NCBI GenBank assembly: GCA_041987545.1
Contig: JBHIWH010000006.1
Coordinates: forward strand, 124,001-188,000
Source of the DNA: JAJRXR01 sp041987545
Lineage (GTDB): Bacteria; Planctomycetota; Phycisphaerae; Phycisphaerales; UBA1924
Length of the DNA: 64,000 nucleotides
Direction of reading: 5' to 3'
This document shows positions 42,584 to 51,517 of the stretch, in pieces. Positions within the stretch are counted from its first letter, which is position 1. Every line of letters begins with the position of its first letter. The notes under the pieces are model-generated. The model saw only the letters and a list, made by a program, of their open reading frames with translations, made no database searches and was not told the DNA's origin. The position numbers and the translations under genes were made by a program.

Positions 42584-43825
42584 ATGTCTCCGAAGACGCT
42601 GACCGGCATCCTTGAATGGCCGGAGCGCTCCGAGGGTCGCGTGCGTCGGCTCAGCGACCATTCGACGGTGCTCCAGAGTGCTGACGACCCGTTCGTCCCC
42701 GTGGCGTTCGGTGACGAGCTTCCGCTGCGCAACGGGCTGGAGGTGACGGTCGAGGTGGGCGAGAAGATGCCCAGACGCCGGCGCCGACGGGGCAAGGGCG
42801 GCGGCGGAGGCGGTGGTGGCGGGAACAACGCGCCCCGCAAGCCCAGGCCCGTCGTCGAGCGGTTCGTCGAGATCGAGGGCATGAGCCCCGAGGACTTCGC
42901 GGAGAACTCCAAGAGCTTCGAGGACCTGACGAGCATCGACCCGCAGCCGATGCTCCAGCTCGAGTACGAGGGCTGCCCGGCGGCCTGCCGCCTCGTCGAC
43001 CTCTTCTGCCCGATCGGGCGGGGCCAGCGTGGCCTGATCGTCAGCCCCCCCAAGGCGGGCAAGACGACGCTGCTCAAGGACATCACACGGTCCCTGCTGA
43101 TCAACCACGAGGACCTGCACGTGATCCTGCTGCTCGTGGACGAGCGGCCCGAGGAGGTCACGGACTTCAAGCGGGCCTTCGTCCGGCGCCCGGGCGACAA
43201 CGGGGACTGGGACAAGCCCTGGGCGCCCGAGCGCGTGCAGGTCATCGCGTCGAGCAACGACCACGACGTCGAGCGGCACATCCAGATCTCGACGCTGACG
43301 CTGGAGCGCTGCAAGCGGATGGTCGAGGCGGGCAAGCACGTTGTCGTGATGCTCGACTCGCTGACGCGGCTGGGGCGGGCGTTCAACCGGTCCAACAAGC
43401 ACGCCAGCTCGGGGCGGACGATGTCGGGCGGGATCGACTCGCGGGCGCTGGAGATCCCCAAACAGATCTTCGGGGCGGCCCGCAACACGGAAGAGGCCGG
43501 GAGCCTGACGATCCTGGCGACGTGCCTGGTGGACACCGGGTCGCAGGGCGATCAGGTGATCTTCGAGGAGTTCAAGGGGACGGGGAACATGGAGCTGATC
43601 TTGGACCGGAAGGTCTCGGAGAAGCGTCTGTTCCCGGCGATGAACCTGGCCGCCAGCGGGACCCGCAAGGAGGACCTGCTGCTGGACAGCCAGACGTACA
43701 AGACGGTGACGGCGCTCCGCCGGCGGCTGATGAACATGCCGCCCCCCCAGCAGATCGAGCAGCTGCTCGCGGCGTTGGACCGGATGGAGACCAACGCGAA
43801 GCTGGTGGGCAGCGCGGGGGGTTGA
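42584..43825 (+). CDS. rho: Transcription termination factor Rho
   Basis: 413 residues. The ATPase core is canonical: GLIVSPPKAGKTTLLKD with Walker A at 155-162, LLLVDERPEEVTDFKRA, VIASSNDHDVERHIQ, MLDSLTRLGRAFN, and the Q/R-loop region ending GTGNMELILDR. The N-terminus differs from the textbook form: the helix bundle is missing and the cold-shock-like domain (LTGILEWPERSEGRVRRLSD) is joined to a run of six Arg and nine Gly (63-80). It is a hexameric RNA helicase that ends transcription and probably acts on the many genes here lacking T-run terminators. It is convergent with the dockerin operon with only 4 bp between stops. Confidence 0.96.
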   Translation: MSPKTLTGILEWPERSEGRVRRLSDHSTVLQSADDPFVPVAFGDELPLRNGLEVTVEVGEKMPRRRRRRGKGGGGGGGGGNNAPRKPRPVVERFVEIEGMSPEDFAENSKSFEDLTSIDPQPMLQLEYEGCPAACRLVDLFCPIGRGQRGLIVSPPKAGKTTLLKDITRSLLINHEDLHVILLLVDERPEEVTDFKRAFVRRPGDNGDWDKPWAPERVQVIASSNDHDVERHIQISTLTLERCKRMVEAGKHVVVMLDSLTRLGRAFNRSNKHASSGRTMSGGIDSRALEIPKQIFGAARNTEEAGSLTILATCLVDTGSQGDQVIFEEFKGTGNMELILDRKVSEKRLFPAMNLAASGTRKEDLLLDSQTYKTVTALRRRLMNMPPPQQIEQLLAALDRMETNAKLVGSAGG

Positions 43826-43829
43826 AGAC

Positions 43830-45101
43830 CTACGGGCAGCCGGCGGCGAACAGCGTCAGGAACGCGACGACGTCGTCGAAGTTCCACGTGCCGACCGGGT
43901 CGGCGATGTCGGAGCCGCATCCGCTAACCGCGAAGCTCTGCAGGAACCCGAGGACATCTGAGAAGTTGAGCGTCCCGACGGGCGGGGCGAAGTCGGCCGC
44001 GCTGCAGGCGCCCGCTGGGACTTCGAAGCAGCATCGGCACACGCCCGACGCGTAGAGCTCCAGGTACGCCGAGTCGAACGCTGTTCCGTCGCCGCAGGTC
44101 CAGGAGTCAAAGAAGAACGTGGAGATGTACGTGGTGATCGTGGGCGGGCAGCTCGGCCCGGTCGCGTACAGGTCGGAGGCGTTGACGAGCCCGGGCGGGT
44201 CGGTCGGCTGGGGGCAGGGCTGCGCCGTGCAGCCGGTCGGGGCGACGGCGAGGAAGCCGTTGGCGCCCTTGGTCCGCCCCGGGCCCTCGCCCGGGACGGG
44301 CAGCGCGGACTGATCGAATCTCATGGCGTAGGAGAAGTCGTGGAGGCCGTCGCCGTCGCGGTCGCCGAAGGTCGGGTGGCCGTAGATCGCGCCCCCGGAG
44401 ATACCGGTTCCTGCGTCGTCTACGCCGTCGTCGTCGCCCAGCTCGAAGATGAGGCTGGGCGCGAGGGAGGCGAAGTCGAGCGTGAGTGTGTAGACGGCCA
44501 TGAATCCGGGGGGGAGGCCCGGCAGCGCGCCGGGGATGTCGGTCAGTTTGAGATCGAGGAGGCACGAGCGAGCGGAGATCCCCGGCCCGTCGGCGCCGAA
44601 GCCGTTGTCGTTGTCCGCAAACGTGATGACGAGGTCGTAGCCGTCGATGCCGTCGCCGATGGAGTCGCCGTCGGTGTCTGTGTCCGGCGCCGCGATGGCG
44701 TAGGCGATCACGACGCAGTCGATGATTGACGGGGCGTCGATGTCACCCCACCAGTTGCGCCAGGAGCCCTCGCAGGGGATCTGCGCCGCCGCGCACTCGA
44801 CGGGCGATCCGCCGAACTCGATGTCGGCCAGTCCGTCGCCGTCGGCGTCCGGGTTGTCGATGAGGCCAACGGTCCCCCCCGTCCCGCAAGGGTCGGAGTT
44901 GACGTTGATCCAGAGCGGGGAGCCGCCGTTGCGCGGGCGGGCGCCGAAGGGCGTGGCCGTGCGCTCGCCCGTGGCGAGGTTGATGTTGATGTTGGCCACG
45001 GGCCAGGCCTTGAGCGTGCGTGGCTCGGCGAGGTTCGGTCGGGCCGGCGCGTGGGTGGCGGCGCCCGCGGCGAGCGAGATCGCGGCGATGTGGCGGGTCA
45101 T
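43830..45101 (-). CDS. Secreted calcium-repeat protein with GC-type dockerin tail (operon gene 3)
   Basis: 423 residues. A short signal peptide (MTRHIAAISLAAGAATHAPA) leads to a body with thrombospondin-3-like calcium loops (DNPDADGDGLADIEF, DTDTDGDSIGDG and GDRDGDGLHDFSYAM). The C-terminal 60 residues contain two GC-type dockerin halves (ADFAPPVGTLNFSDVLGFL and ADPVGTWNFDDVVAFL) ending AAGCP. A GGAG ribosome site lies 8 bases before the ATG. It is the last of three paralogues transcribed from 47671 downward, 13 bp after the middle gene. It is probably exported and anchored or assembled through the dockerin module. No catalytic motif is seen. Its body is paralogous to the two next genes almost end to end. 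Confidence 0.88.
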   Translation of the reverse strand: MTRHIAAISLAAGAATHAPARPNLAEPRTLKAWPVANININLATGERTATPFGARPRNGGSPLWINVNSDPCGTGGTVGLIDNPDADGDGLADIEFGGSPVECAAAQIPCEGSWRNWWGDIDAPSIIDCVVIAYAIAAPDTDTDGDSIGDGIDGYDLVITFADNDNGFGADGPGISARSCLLDLKLTDIPGALPGLPPGFMAVYTLTLDFASLAPSLIFELGDDDGVDDAGTGISGGAIYGHPTFGDRDGDGLHDFSYAMRFDQSALPVPGEGPGRTKGANGFLAVAPTGCTAQPCPQPTDPPGLVNASDLYATGPSCPPTITTYISTFFFDSWTCGDGTAFDSAYLELYASGVCRCCFEVPAGACSAADFAPPVGTLNFSDVLGFLQSFAVSGCGSDIADPVGTWNFDDVVAFLTLFAAGCP

Positions 45102-45114
45102 CGAGTTTTCTCCA

Positions 45115-46386
45115 TCACGGGCAGCCCTGGTTGAAGAGCGTCAGGAAGGCGACGACGTCGTCGAAGTTCCACGTGCCGACCGGGTCGGCGAGATCGGAGC
45201 ACAGACCTGGCACTGCGAAGTCCGCGAGGAACGCCACGACGTCGTCGAAGTTCAGCTCTCCGGTCGGGGGCGCGAGGTCGGCGCTGTTGCACGCGCCGGC
45301 GGGGGAGCAGCAGAACTTGCAGCCGCCGGCTTGCCCGTACAGCTCGAGGAACGCCGAGTCGAACGGCACGCCGTCGTCGCAGCTGTAGCCGAAGATGAAC
45401 GAGCCGATGTACGGCGTCGTTGTGGGCGGGCAGCTGGGGCCCGAGGCGTAGGTGTCGTGCGTGTCGTCGAGGCCGGGGGGGTCGGTGGGCGTTGGGCAGG
45501 GTGAGGCGGTGCAGCCCGTGGGCGAGACGAGGAGGTAGCCGTTGGCGCCCTTGGTGCGTCCGGGGCCCTCGCCCGGGACGGGCAGGGAGGACTGGTCGAA
45601 GCGCATGGCGTAGGAGAAGTCGTGGAGGCCGTCGCCGTCGCGGTCGCCGAACGTGGGGAAGCCGTAGAGCGAGCCGCCGGAGAGCCCAGTGCCGGCGTCG
45701 TCCACGCCGTCGGAGTCGCCCAGCTCGAAGATGAGGCTGGGCGCGAGGGAGGCGAAGTCCAGGGTGAGTGTGTAGACGGCGATGGACCCCGGCGGGAGGC
45801 CAGGCGGGACGCCCGGGATGTCGGTGAGCGTGAGGTCGAGGATGCAGGAGCGTGCGGAGACGCCGGGCCCGTCGGCGCCGAGGCCGTTGTCGTTGTCGGA
45901 GAAGGTGATGGTCAGGTCGTAGCCGGCGATGCCGTCGCCGATGGAGTCGCCATTGGTGTCGGTGTCCGGGGCGAGGGTGGCGTAGGCGATGACGACGCAG
46001 TCGATGATGGAGTCGGGCGGGATGTCGCCCCACCAGTTGTGCCAGGATCCCTCGCAGGGGACGGCGGGGTCGTCGGCACATGAGACGGGGTCGCCGGAGA
46101 ACAAAACGTCGGCGAAGCCGTCGCCGTCGGCGTCGGGGTTGTCGATGAGGCCGATCCGACCGTCCGAGCCGCAGGGGTCGGCGTAGTTGTTGATCCAGAG
46201 GGGGATGGAGTTGTCGCGGGGTCGGGCGCCGAAAGGCGTGACCGTGCGCTCGCCGGTGGCGAGGTTGACGTTGATGTTGGCGACGGGCCAGGGTTTGAGT
46301 GTGTGGTGTTCGGTGGGGTCGGGCTGGGCGAGCGCGTGGGTGGCGGCGCCCGCGGCGAGGGCGAGTGCCAGGCCTGCGTGTCTCAT
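45115..46386 (-). CDS. Secreted calcium-repeat protein with GC-type dockerin tail (operon gene 2)
   Basis: 423 residues, the closest relative of the following gene. The signal peptide is MRHAGLALALAAGAATHALA. Loops DNPDADGDGFADV, DTDTNGDSIGDG and GDRDGDGLHDFS recur, and the tail reads ADLAPPTGELNFDDVVAFL then ADPVGTWNFDDVVAFLTLF, ending QGCP. GGGAGG is 6 bases before the ATG at 46386, which decides between this and a TTG at 46392. It lies 16 bp after gene 1 of the operon. Function is unknown; conserved cysteine pairs (CEGSWHNWWGD and similar) suggest disulfide-stabilised folding outside the cytoplasm. Confidence 0.88.
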   Translation of the reverse strand: MRHAGLALALAAGAATHALAQPDPTEHHTLKPWPVANINVNLATGERTVTPFGARPRDNSIPLWINNYADPCGSDGRIGLIDNPDADGDGFADVLFSGDPVSCADDPAVPCEGSWHNWWGDIPPDSIIDCVVIAYATLAPDTDTNGDSIGDGIAGYDLTITFSDNDNGLGADGPGVSARSCILDLTLTDIPGVPPGLPPGSIAVYTLTLDFASLAPSLIFELGDSDGVDDAGTGLSGGSLYGFPTFGDRDGDGLHDFSYAMRFDQSSLPVPGEGPGRTKGANGYLLVSPTGCTASPCPTPTDPPGLDDTHDTYASGPSCPPTTTPYIGSFIFGYSCDDGVPFDSAFLELYGQAGGCKFCCSPAGACNSADLAPPTGELNFDDVVAFLADFAVPGLCSDLADPVGTWNFDDVVAFLTLFNQGCP

Positions 46387-46402
46387 GGGCAACCTCCCGG
46401 GG

Positions 46403-47671
46403 TCAGGGCAGGACGCAGTTCACTTTGAAGCACGTCAGGAAGACGATGACGTCGCTGAAGTCGCACGTGCCGAAGGGGGCGGCGTAGTCGGCGACCGGAT
46501 CGCAGGTCTGGAACGCGGCGAGGAACGCGACGACGTCTGAGAAGTCGAGGGAAAGGAAGGGCGGGGCGATGTCGCACTCGCACTCGTTGGGGATGCCGCC
46601 GCCGCCGTAGAGCTCGAGGTAGGCCGAGCTGTGCGGCGCGCCGGTCGCGCAGTCGTAGCCGCCGAAGTTGTACGTGTCGATGTACTCGGTGAGGTCGGGC
46701 GGGCAGCTGGGGCCCGAGACGTAGATGGCCGTGCCGTCGGTGACGCCCGGGGGATCGGTGGGCGCAGGGCACGGGGAGGCGTCGCACCCGTTCGGGGCGA
46801 CGGTGAGGAAGCCGTTGAGGCCCTTGGTCATGCCGGGTCCGATGCCCGGGGCGGGCAGCGAGGACTGGTCGAAGCGCATGGCGAAGGAGAAGTCGTGGAG
46901 CCCGTCGCCGTCACGGTCGGCGAACGTCGGGTGGCCGTAGATCGCGCCGCCGGAGAGGCCGGTGCCGGCGCTGTCGAAGCCGTCGGAGTCGCCGAGCTCG
47001 AAGATGAGGCTGGGGGCGGTGTCGGCAAAGTCGAGGACGACGGTGTACACGGGGACGAAGGCGCCCTGCGGACCGACCCTGCCCGGGATGTCGGAGATGG
47101 TGAGTTCGAGGATGCACGAGCGGCCCGAGGCGCCGGGCCCGTCGGCGGCGCCGCCGTTGTCGTTGTCGTGGAACGAGAGGATGAGGTCGTAGCCCTCGAT
47201 GCCGTCGCCGATGGAGTCGAGGTCGTCGTCGTTGTCGGGGGCGCAGTTGGCGTAGGCGAAGACGATGCAGTCGATGACGGAGTCGGCGGGGATGTCGCCG
47301 GTCCAGACGTTCCACGAGCCCTCGCAGGGGGTCTGCGGCGGGACGAGCGGGGCGTCGCAGGGCTGGGGCTCGCCGAACACGATGTCGCCGAACCCGTCGC
47401 CGTCGGCGTCGGGGTTGTCGATGATGCCGACGGTCCCACCCGTGCCGCAGGGGTCGGTGTCGGTGTTGATCCAGAGGGCGCTGGAGATGTCGCGGGGTCG
47501 GAGGCCGGTTGGGATGACGGTCTTGGCGCCGGTGCGGATGTCGTAGTGGATGGTCGCGACGTGGAGGGGCTTGAGCGAGCCGAGCCCGGGCGATGCGTCG
47601 GTCTGCTGGGCGTGGGCGTGGGCGGAGGCGACGAGGCCGGCGATCATCGGGAGCGTTGCGAGCCGCTGCAT
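46403..47671 (-). CDS. Secreted calcium-repeat protein with divergent GC-type dockerin tail (operon gene 1)
   Basis: 422 residues. The signal peptide ends AHAHAQ. The body has the same calcium loops (DNPDADGDGFGDIVF, DADGDGFG-type and DRDGDGLHDFSFAM). The tail is more diverged than in its paralogues: APPFLSLDFSDVVAFLAAF then APFGTCDFSDVIVFLTCFK, ending NCVLP without the Gly-Cys pair. AGGGGG precedes the ATG by 7 bases. It is the first gene of the operon, so the promoter lies in 47672-47892, where an AT-rich palindrome (47734-47752) stands out. A frame running on to 48145 contains the tRNA and is rejected. Confidence 0.88.
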   Translation of the reverse strand: MQRLATLPMIAGLVASAHAHAQQTDASPGLGSLKPLHVATIHYDIRTGAKTVIPTGLRPRDISSALWINTDTDPCGTGGTVGIIDNPDADGDGFGDIVFGEPQPCDAPLVPPQTPCEGSWNVWTGDIPADSVIDCIVFAYANCAPDNDDDLDSIGDGIEGYDLILSFHDNDNGGAADGPGASGRSCILELTISDIPGRVGPQGAFVPVYTVVLDFADTAPSLIFELGDSDGFDSAGTGLSGGAIYGHPTFADRDGDGLHDFSFAMRFDQSSLPAPGIGPGMTKGLNGFLTVAPNGCDASPCPAPTDPPGVTDGTAIYVSGPSCPPDLTEYIDTYNFGGYDCATGAPHSSAYLELYGGGGIPNECECDIAPPFLSLDFSDVVAFLAAFQTCDPVADYAAPFGTCDFSDVIVFLTCFKVNCVLP

Positions 47672-47733
47672 GTCGGTTCCCCCTGCGGTTCGGTCTTGCT
47701 CGGCATCGTGCCCGAGCCACGGCGACAAGTCTA

Positions 47734-47752
47734 GCAATTTTCCAGAAATTGC
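47734..47752. promoter_or_regulatory. AT-rich palindrome in the dockerin-operon / tRNA-Thr interval
   Basis: GCAATTT-TCCAG-AAATTGC is a perfect 7-bp inverted repeat, 63 bp upstream of the dockerin operon start (47671). It is unusually AT-rich for this genome and lies in a 221-bp divergent interval. It could be an operator for the minus-strand operon. It also could be the 3' hairpin of an unrecognised transcript. Confidence 0.45.
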
Positions 47753-47801
47753 ACAAGGGAGGCGGGTGGTCTCACGGGGCGGCGGCCGTCGGGGCGGCGT
47801 G

Positions 47802-47829
47802 TTGACGGTCCTGGGTGGGGGACTACGAT
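47802..47829 (+). promoter_or_regulatory. Sigma-70-like promoter for tRNA-Thr and tuf
   Basis: TTGACG (47802-47807), a 16-bp spacer and TACGAT (47824-47829) sit 63 bp upstream of the tRNA-Thr gene on the plus strand. No other pair as good occurs before the tRNA. It probably drives tRNA-Thr and tuf together. Confidence 0.55.
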
Positions 47830-47892
47830 CCGGGCTCTCCCCCAGGGGGGAGGCCCTGATCGGGCGGCGGGGCGACCCGTGGCCCGGGGCAG

Positions 47893-47964
47893 GCCGCTGT
47901 AGCTCAGTGGTAGAGCGCACCCTTGGTAAGGGTGAGGTCGCGGGTTCAAATCCCACCAGCGGCT
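47893..47964 (+). tRNA. tRNA-Thr (anticodon GGT)
   Basis: 72 bases, cloverleaf complete without an encoded CCA. The acceptor stem GCCGCTG pairs with CAGCGGC (discriminator T), the D-arm GCTC/GAGC and anticodon arm CACCC/GGGTG are perfect, and the loop TTGGTAA gives anticodon GGT. The T-arm (GCGGG / CCCAC) has one C-A mismatch. It precedes tuf by 228 bp, an order also common in proteobacterial and other bacterial tufB-type operons, where tRNA-Thr lies upstream. Confidence 0.93.
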
Positions 47965-48192
47965 TTGGATAGGTCCGGGTGTCGGCGGCGGAGTCGCCGG
48001 GTCCGGGATTGGAAGCGCGGTCCCGAGGGTCGGCCCGGGGGCGCGGCGGCGCTACACTCTTGGCCCGCCGTCCTGGCTGGACGCGCGGGGCCCGGGCGCC
48101 GCCGGGGTTGGTATTGGGCCCTCGCGGCGAGGGATGGCAGAACACACGGTCTGAACACGGGCCCGACGGCCCTCGAGTTGAGGATTCACGAG

Positions 48193-49413
<1,221 letters not shown>

Positions 49414-49472
49414 GAAGGGCGATCCCGGGGCTCCGCGAGGTTTGATCGCGGGGCGACAGCGCTAGAATCGAT

Positions 49473-49504
49473 CGGCCCGGGGGCGAGAGTTCCCGGGCCG
49501 CTTT
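49473..49504 (+). terminator. Intrinsic terminator between tuf and rpmG
   Basis: A perfect 9-bp stem (49473-49481 with 49492-49500, 10-base loop) is followed by CTTTT. It starts 60 bp after the tuf stop and 93 bp before the rpmG start. A TAGAAT box (49463-49468), with TTGATC 15 bases upstream, overlaps its entry and may be the next promoter. Confidence 0.65.
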
Positions 49505-49565
49505 TCCGAAGGGGCCGGGGCGCTCGGGAGGCGAACCCGGCGGGACTCAGCAAGGAGTAGACGCG

Positions 49566-49748
49566 ATGGCCAAGAAGAAGGCCCAGGCGCGCGAGTACGT
49601 GTGGCTGCAGTGCACGGAGTCGGGCGACCTGAACTACCGCACGTCGGTGAACGTCAAGGGCGGTCTGCCGGAGAAGCTCAAGGACGGGGTGAAGAAGTAC
49701 AACCCGCTCCTGCGCCGGCACACCATCCACAAGATCAAGCGGAAGTGA
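49566..49748 (+). CDS. rpmG: 50S ribosomal protein L33
   Basis: 60 residues, the family length. REYVWLQCTESGDLNYRTSV and KYNPLLRRHTIHKIKRK match L33 of the form without the full zinc Cys quartet: only one Cys remains (C16), so it is the zinc-free variant. It sits in the large ribosomal subunit near the E site. AAGGAG is 8 bases before the ATG. It is the first protein gene after the tuf terminator and precedes tRNA-Trp, secE and nusG, the common bacterial order rpmG-secE-nusG. Confidence 0.96.
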   Translation: MAKKKAQAREYVWLQCTESGDLNYRTSVNVKGGLPEKLKDGVKKYNPLLRRHTIHKIKRK

Positions 49749-49824
49749 TGGTGAGTGGTCAGATGGTCGGTGGTGGGGTGGTTCATTCCATCTGACCATC
49801 TCACGGCCTGACCACGGACCTCCT

Positions 49825-49897
49825 ACGGCAGTAGCTCAGTTGGTAGAGCAGTGGATTCCAAATCCACCGGTCGGGGGTTCGAGTCCTCCCTGCCGTG
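49825..49897 (+). tRNA. tRNA-Trp (anticodon CCA)
   Basis: 73 bases, all arms intact: acceptor ACGGCAG/CTGCCGT, D-arm GCTC/GAGC, anticodon arm GTGGA/TCCAC with loop TTCCAAA (anticodon CCA), T-arm GGGGG/CCTCC with one G-T pair. A1-U72 and discriminator G are the usual bacterial tRNA-Trp identity bases. No CCA is encoded. It lies between rpmG and secE, a conserved site for tRNA-Trp in bacteria. Confidence 0.95.
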
Positions 49898-49954
49898 TTT
49901 CGTGAGACGGGCGACGCAAGAGGCGGGCCCGCAAACCGAGGAAAGCAGACGCGG

Positions 49955-50638
49955 ATGGCGCTTGGGATCTACAAGGCGGGGCAGGGGTACTGGGTCCGGG
50001 TGCTGACGGCGGTCGGGATCGGGATCCTGGCGATGGCCGGCGCCGCCTGGGGCTGGGGGCAGGCCGCGGCCGTCCGCCTGCCGGTCGCGTCGTACACGTA
50101 CACGATCACGGGTATCGAGGGCGACGCGGCGGTCGGGTCGATCATCGACATCCGGGCCGTCGACATCGACAGCGCCGAGATGACAACCATCGGCACGGGC
50201 GTGATCGAGGAGTACCAGGCGCTCGGGACCGGCGGGGCGCAGGTCACGGTCGGCGGGTTCTCGTCCGACGAGACCCGCGACCGGGCGCTGGACGCCCGGG
50301 AGCTGCGGGCCCAGGGCTTCGACGCGAGCGTCCGCGAGGGCGCGGTGACGTCCAACACGATCTTCAACCAGATCTTCCTGCAGGCGGGCGTGGCCGGGGG
50401 CGTGCTGCTGATCTCGGCGGTTGCGATCTTCTGGGTCGCGGGCGTCGGGCGGAAGCCGGTGGATTTCCTGGTGGCGACCGACGGCGAGATGAAGAAGGTG
50501 AACTGGTCCACCGCCCGCGAGATCCGGGGCTCGACGATCGTGGTGATCGTCGCGGCGTTCCTGATCGCGGGGATCCTGTTCGGGGTGGACATGGTGTTCC
50601 GCTGGTTCTTCGGGGCGATCGACGTCCTGCAGACCTGA
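49955..50638 (+). CDS. secE: Preprotein translocase subunit SecE (extended form)
   Basis: 227 residues, about twice the usual E. coli size. The C-terminus FLVATDGEMKKVNWSTAREI plus RGSTIVVIVAAFLIAGILFG is the conserved SecE amphipathic and membrane helix. Two further helices lie at about 14-38 and 148-172. Between them is a soluble insert of about 105 residues with beta-strand and Asp/Glu-rich character, not seen in short SecE. SecE clamps SecY in the export channel of the cytoplasmic membrane. Position between tRNA-Trp and nusG confirms identity. The ATG at 49955 follows GAGGAAAGC; an upstream extension would overlap the tRNA. Confidence 0.92.
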   Translation: MALGIYKAGQGYWVRVLTAVGIGILAMAGAAWGWGQAAAVRLPVASYTYTITGIEGDAAVGSIIDIRAVDIDSAEMTTIGTGVIEEYQALGTGGAQVTVGGFSSDETRDRALDARELRAQGFDASVREGAVTSNTIFNQIFLQAGVAGGVLLISAVAIFWVAGVGRKPVDFLVATDGEMKKVNWSTAREIRGSTIVVIVAAFLIAGILFGVDMVFRWFFGAIDVLQT

Positions 50639-50657
50639 CACGAGACGAGGCAGGGGT

Positions 50658-51431
50658 ATGGCCATGACCGAGGACCGCAAGGACGACGTGGCGACCGGCG
50701 CCGACGGGCAGACTCCCGCCGAGGAGAGCGCCCCGGACGCGGTCGCGACGGACACGCCCGAGACGCCCGCCGAGCCCGCGCCCGAGAGCTCGCCCGCGGA
50801 CAAGTCGCCCGCGATGGACGGGCGCCCGGACGAGAAGGGCGACGTGCTGGACGGCGACGAGCCCATCCGCCAGGGCGGGATGGACTGGTTCGTGCTGCGT
50901 GTCGCGTCCAACAAGGAGAAGTCGGTCCAGCAGACGCTGCTTCGGAAGGTGCAGATCGAGAACATGACGCACCTTGTGGGCCGGATCCTGGTGCCGACGG
51001 AAAAGACGAAGACGATCAAGGCCGGGAAGATGAAGGTCACGGAGACCAAGCTCTACCCGGGGTACGTGTTCGTCGAGATGCAGCTCGAGGAGGACGGTCG
51101 GATCCCGCAGGACGTGTTCTTCCTGATCAAGGAGACCACGGGCGTCGGTGATTTCGTGGGGACGGCCGGGCGCCCGACGCCCATGGCCGAGCACGAGATC
51201 CAGAAGATGCTGATGGACTCGCGCAAGCCGGACGAGGAGCCGGTGGTCAAGATGACGTTCGAGAAGGGCGAGCCGGTGGTGATCCGAGAAGGCCCGTTCG
51301 CGAACTACGAGGGGACGGTGGACGAGCTGTTCCCGGAGAAGGGCCAGGTGCGGGTGCTGGTGACGATCTTCGGTCGCCAGGCGCCGGTGGACCTGGAGGA
51401 GTGGCAGATCGCCAAGGCCGACGAGGCCTAA
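50658..51431 (+). CDS. nusG: Transcription termination/antitermination factor NusG
   Basis: 257 residues. An acidic, Pro-rich tail of about 72 residues precedes the NGN domain (MDWFVLRVASNKEKSVQQTL, YPGYVFVEMQLEEDG). The C-terminal KOW domain is FEKGEPVVIREGPFANYEGT and the following strand region. It links RNA polymerase to Rho and to ribosomes. It lies 19 bp after secE; AGGCAGGGGT precedes the ATG. In most bacteria the L11 operon (rplK) follows, but here a large AsmA-like gene does. The N-terminal tail is unusual and would be disordered. Confidence 0.96.
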   Translation: MAMTEDRKDDVATGADGQTPAEESAPDAVATDTPETPAEPAPESSPADKSPAMDGRPDEKGDVLDGDEPIRQGGMDWFVLRVASNKEKSVQQTLLRKVQIENMTHLVGRILVPTEKTKTIKAGKMKVTETKLYPGYVFVEMQLEEDGRIPQDVFFLIKETTGVGDFVGTAGRPTPMAEHEIQKMLMDSRKPDEEPVVKMTFEKGEPVVIREGPFANYEGTVDELFPEKGQVRVLVTIFGRQAPVDLEEWQIAKADEA

Positions 51432-51505
51432 CGCCGGGTCGGCGGGGGTCGTCCCGGTCAAACCCGGGTTGTTGGACCCCGAGGCGCGCCCCCGCGCGCC
51501 GGCTC

Positions 51506-51510
51506 GGAGG
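51506..51510 (+). promoter_or_regulatory. Ribosome binding site deciding the GTG start of the AsmA-like gene
   Basis: GGAGG sits 7 bases before the GTG at 51518. The open frame runs back to 51401, inside nusG, with no comparable site, so the GTG is the likely start. Confidence 0.7.
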
Positions 51511-51517
51511 CGGGCTC

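Noticed and set aside
43826..43829. Possible terminator between convergent rho and the dockerin operon
   Set aside because: Only 4 bp lie between the stops, so there is no room; termination must occur within the opposite genes.
47923..48192. Upstream extension of tuf through the tRNA-Thr gene
   Set aside because: It would translate the tRNA; EF-Tu similarity begins at MAKGTFERTKPH, with a ribosome site before that ATG.
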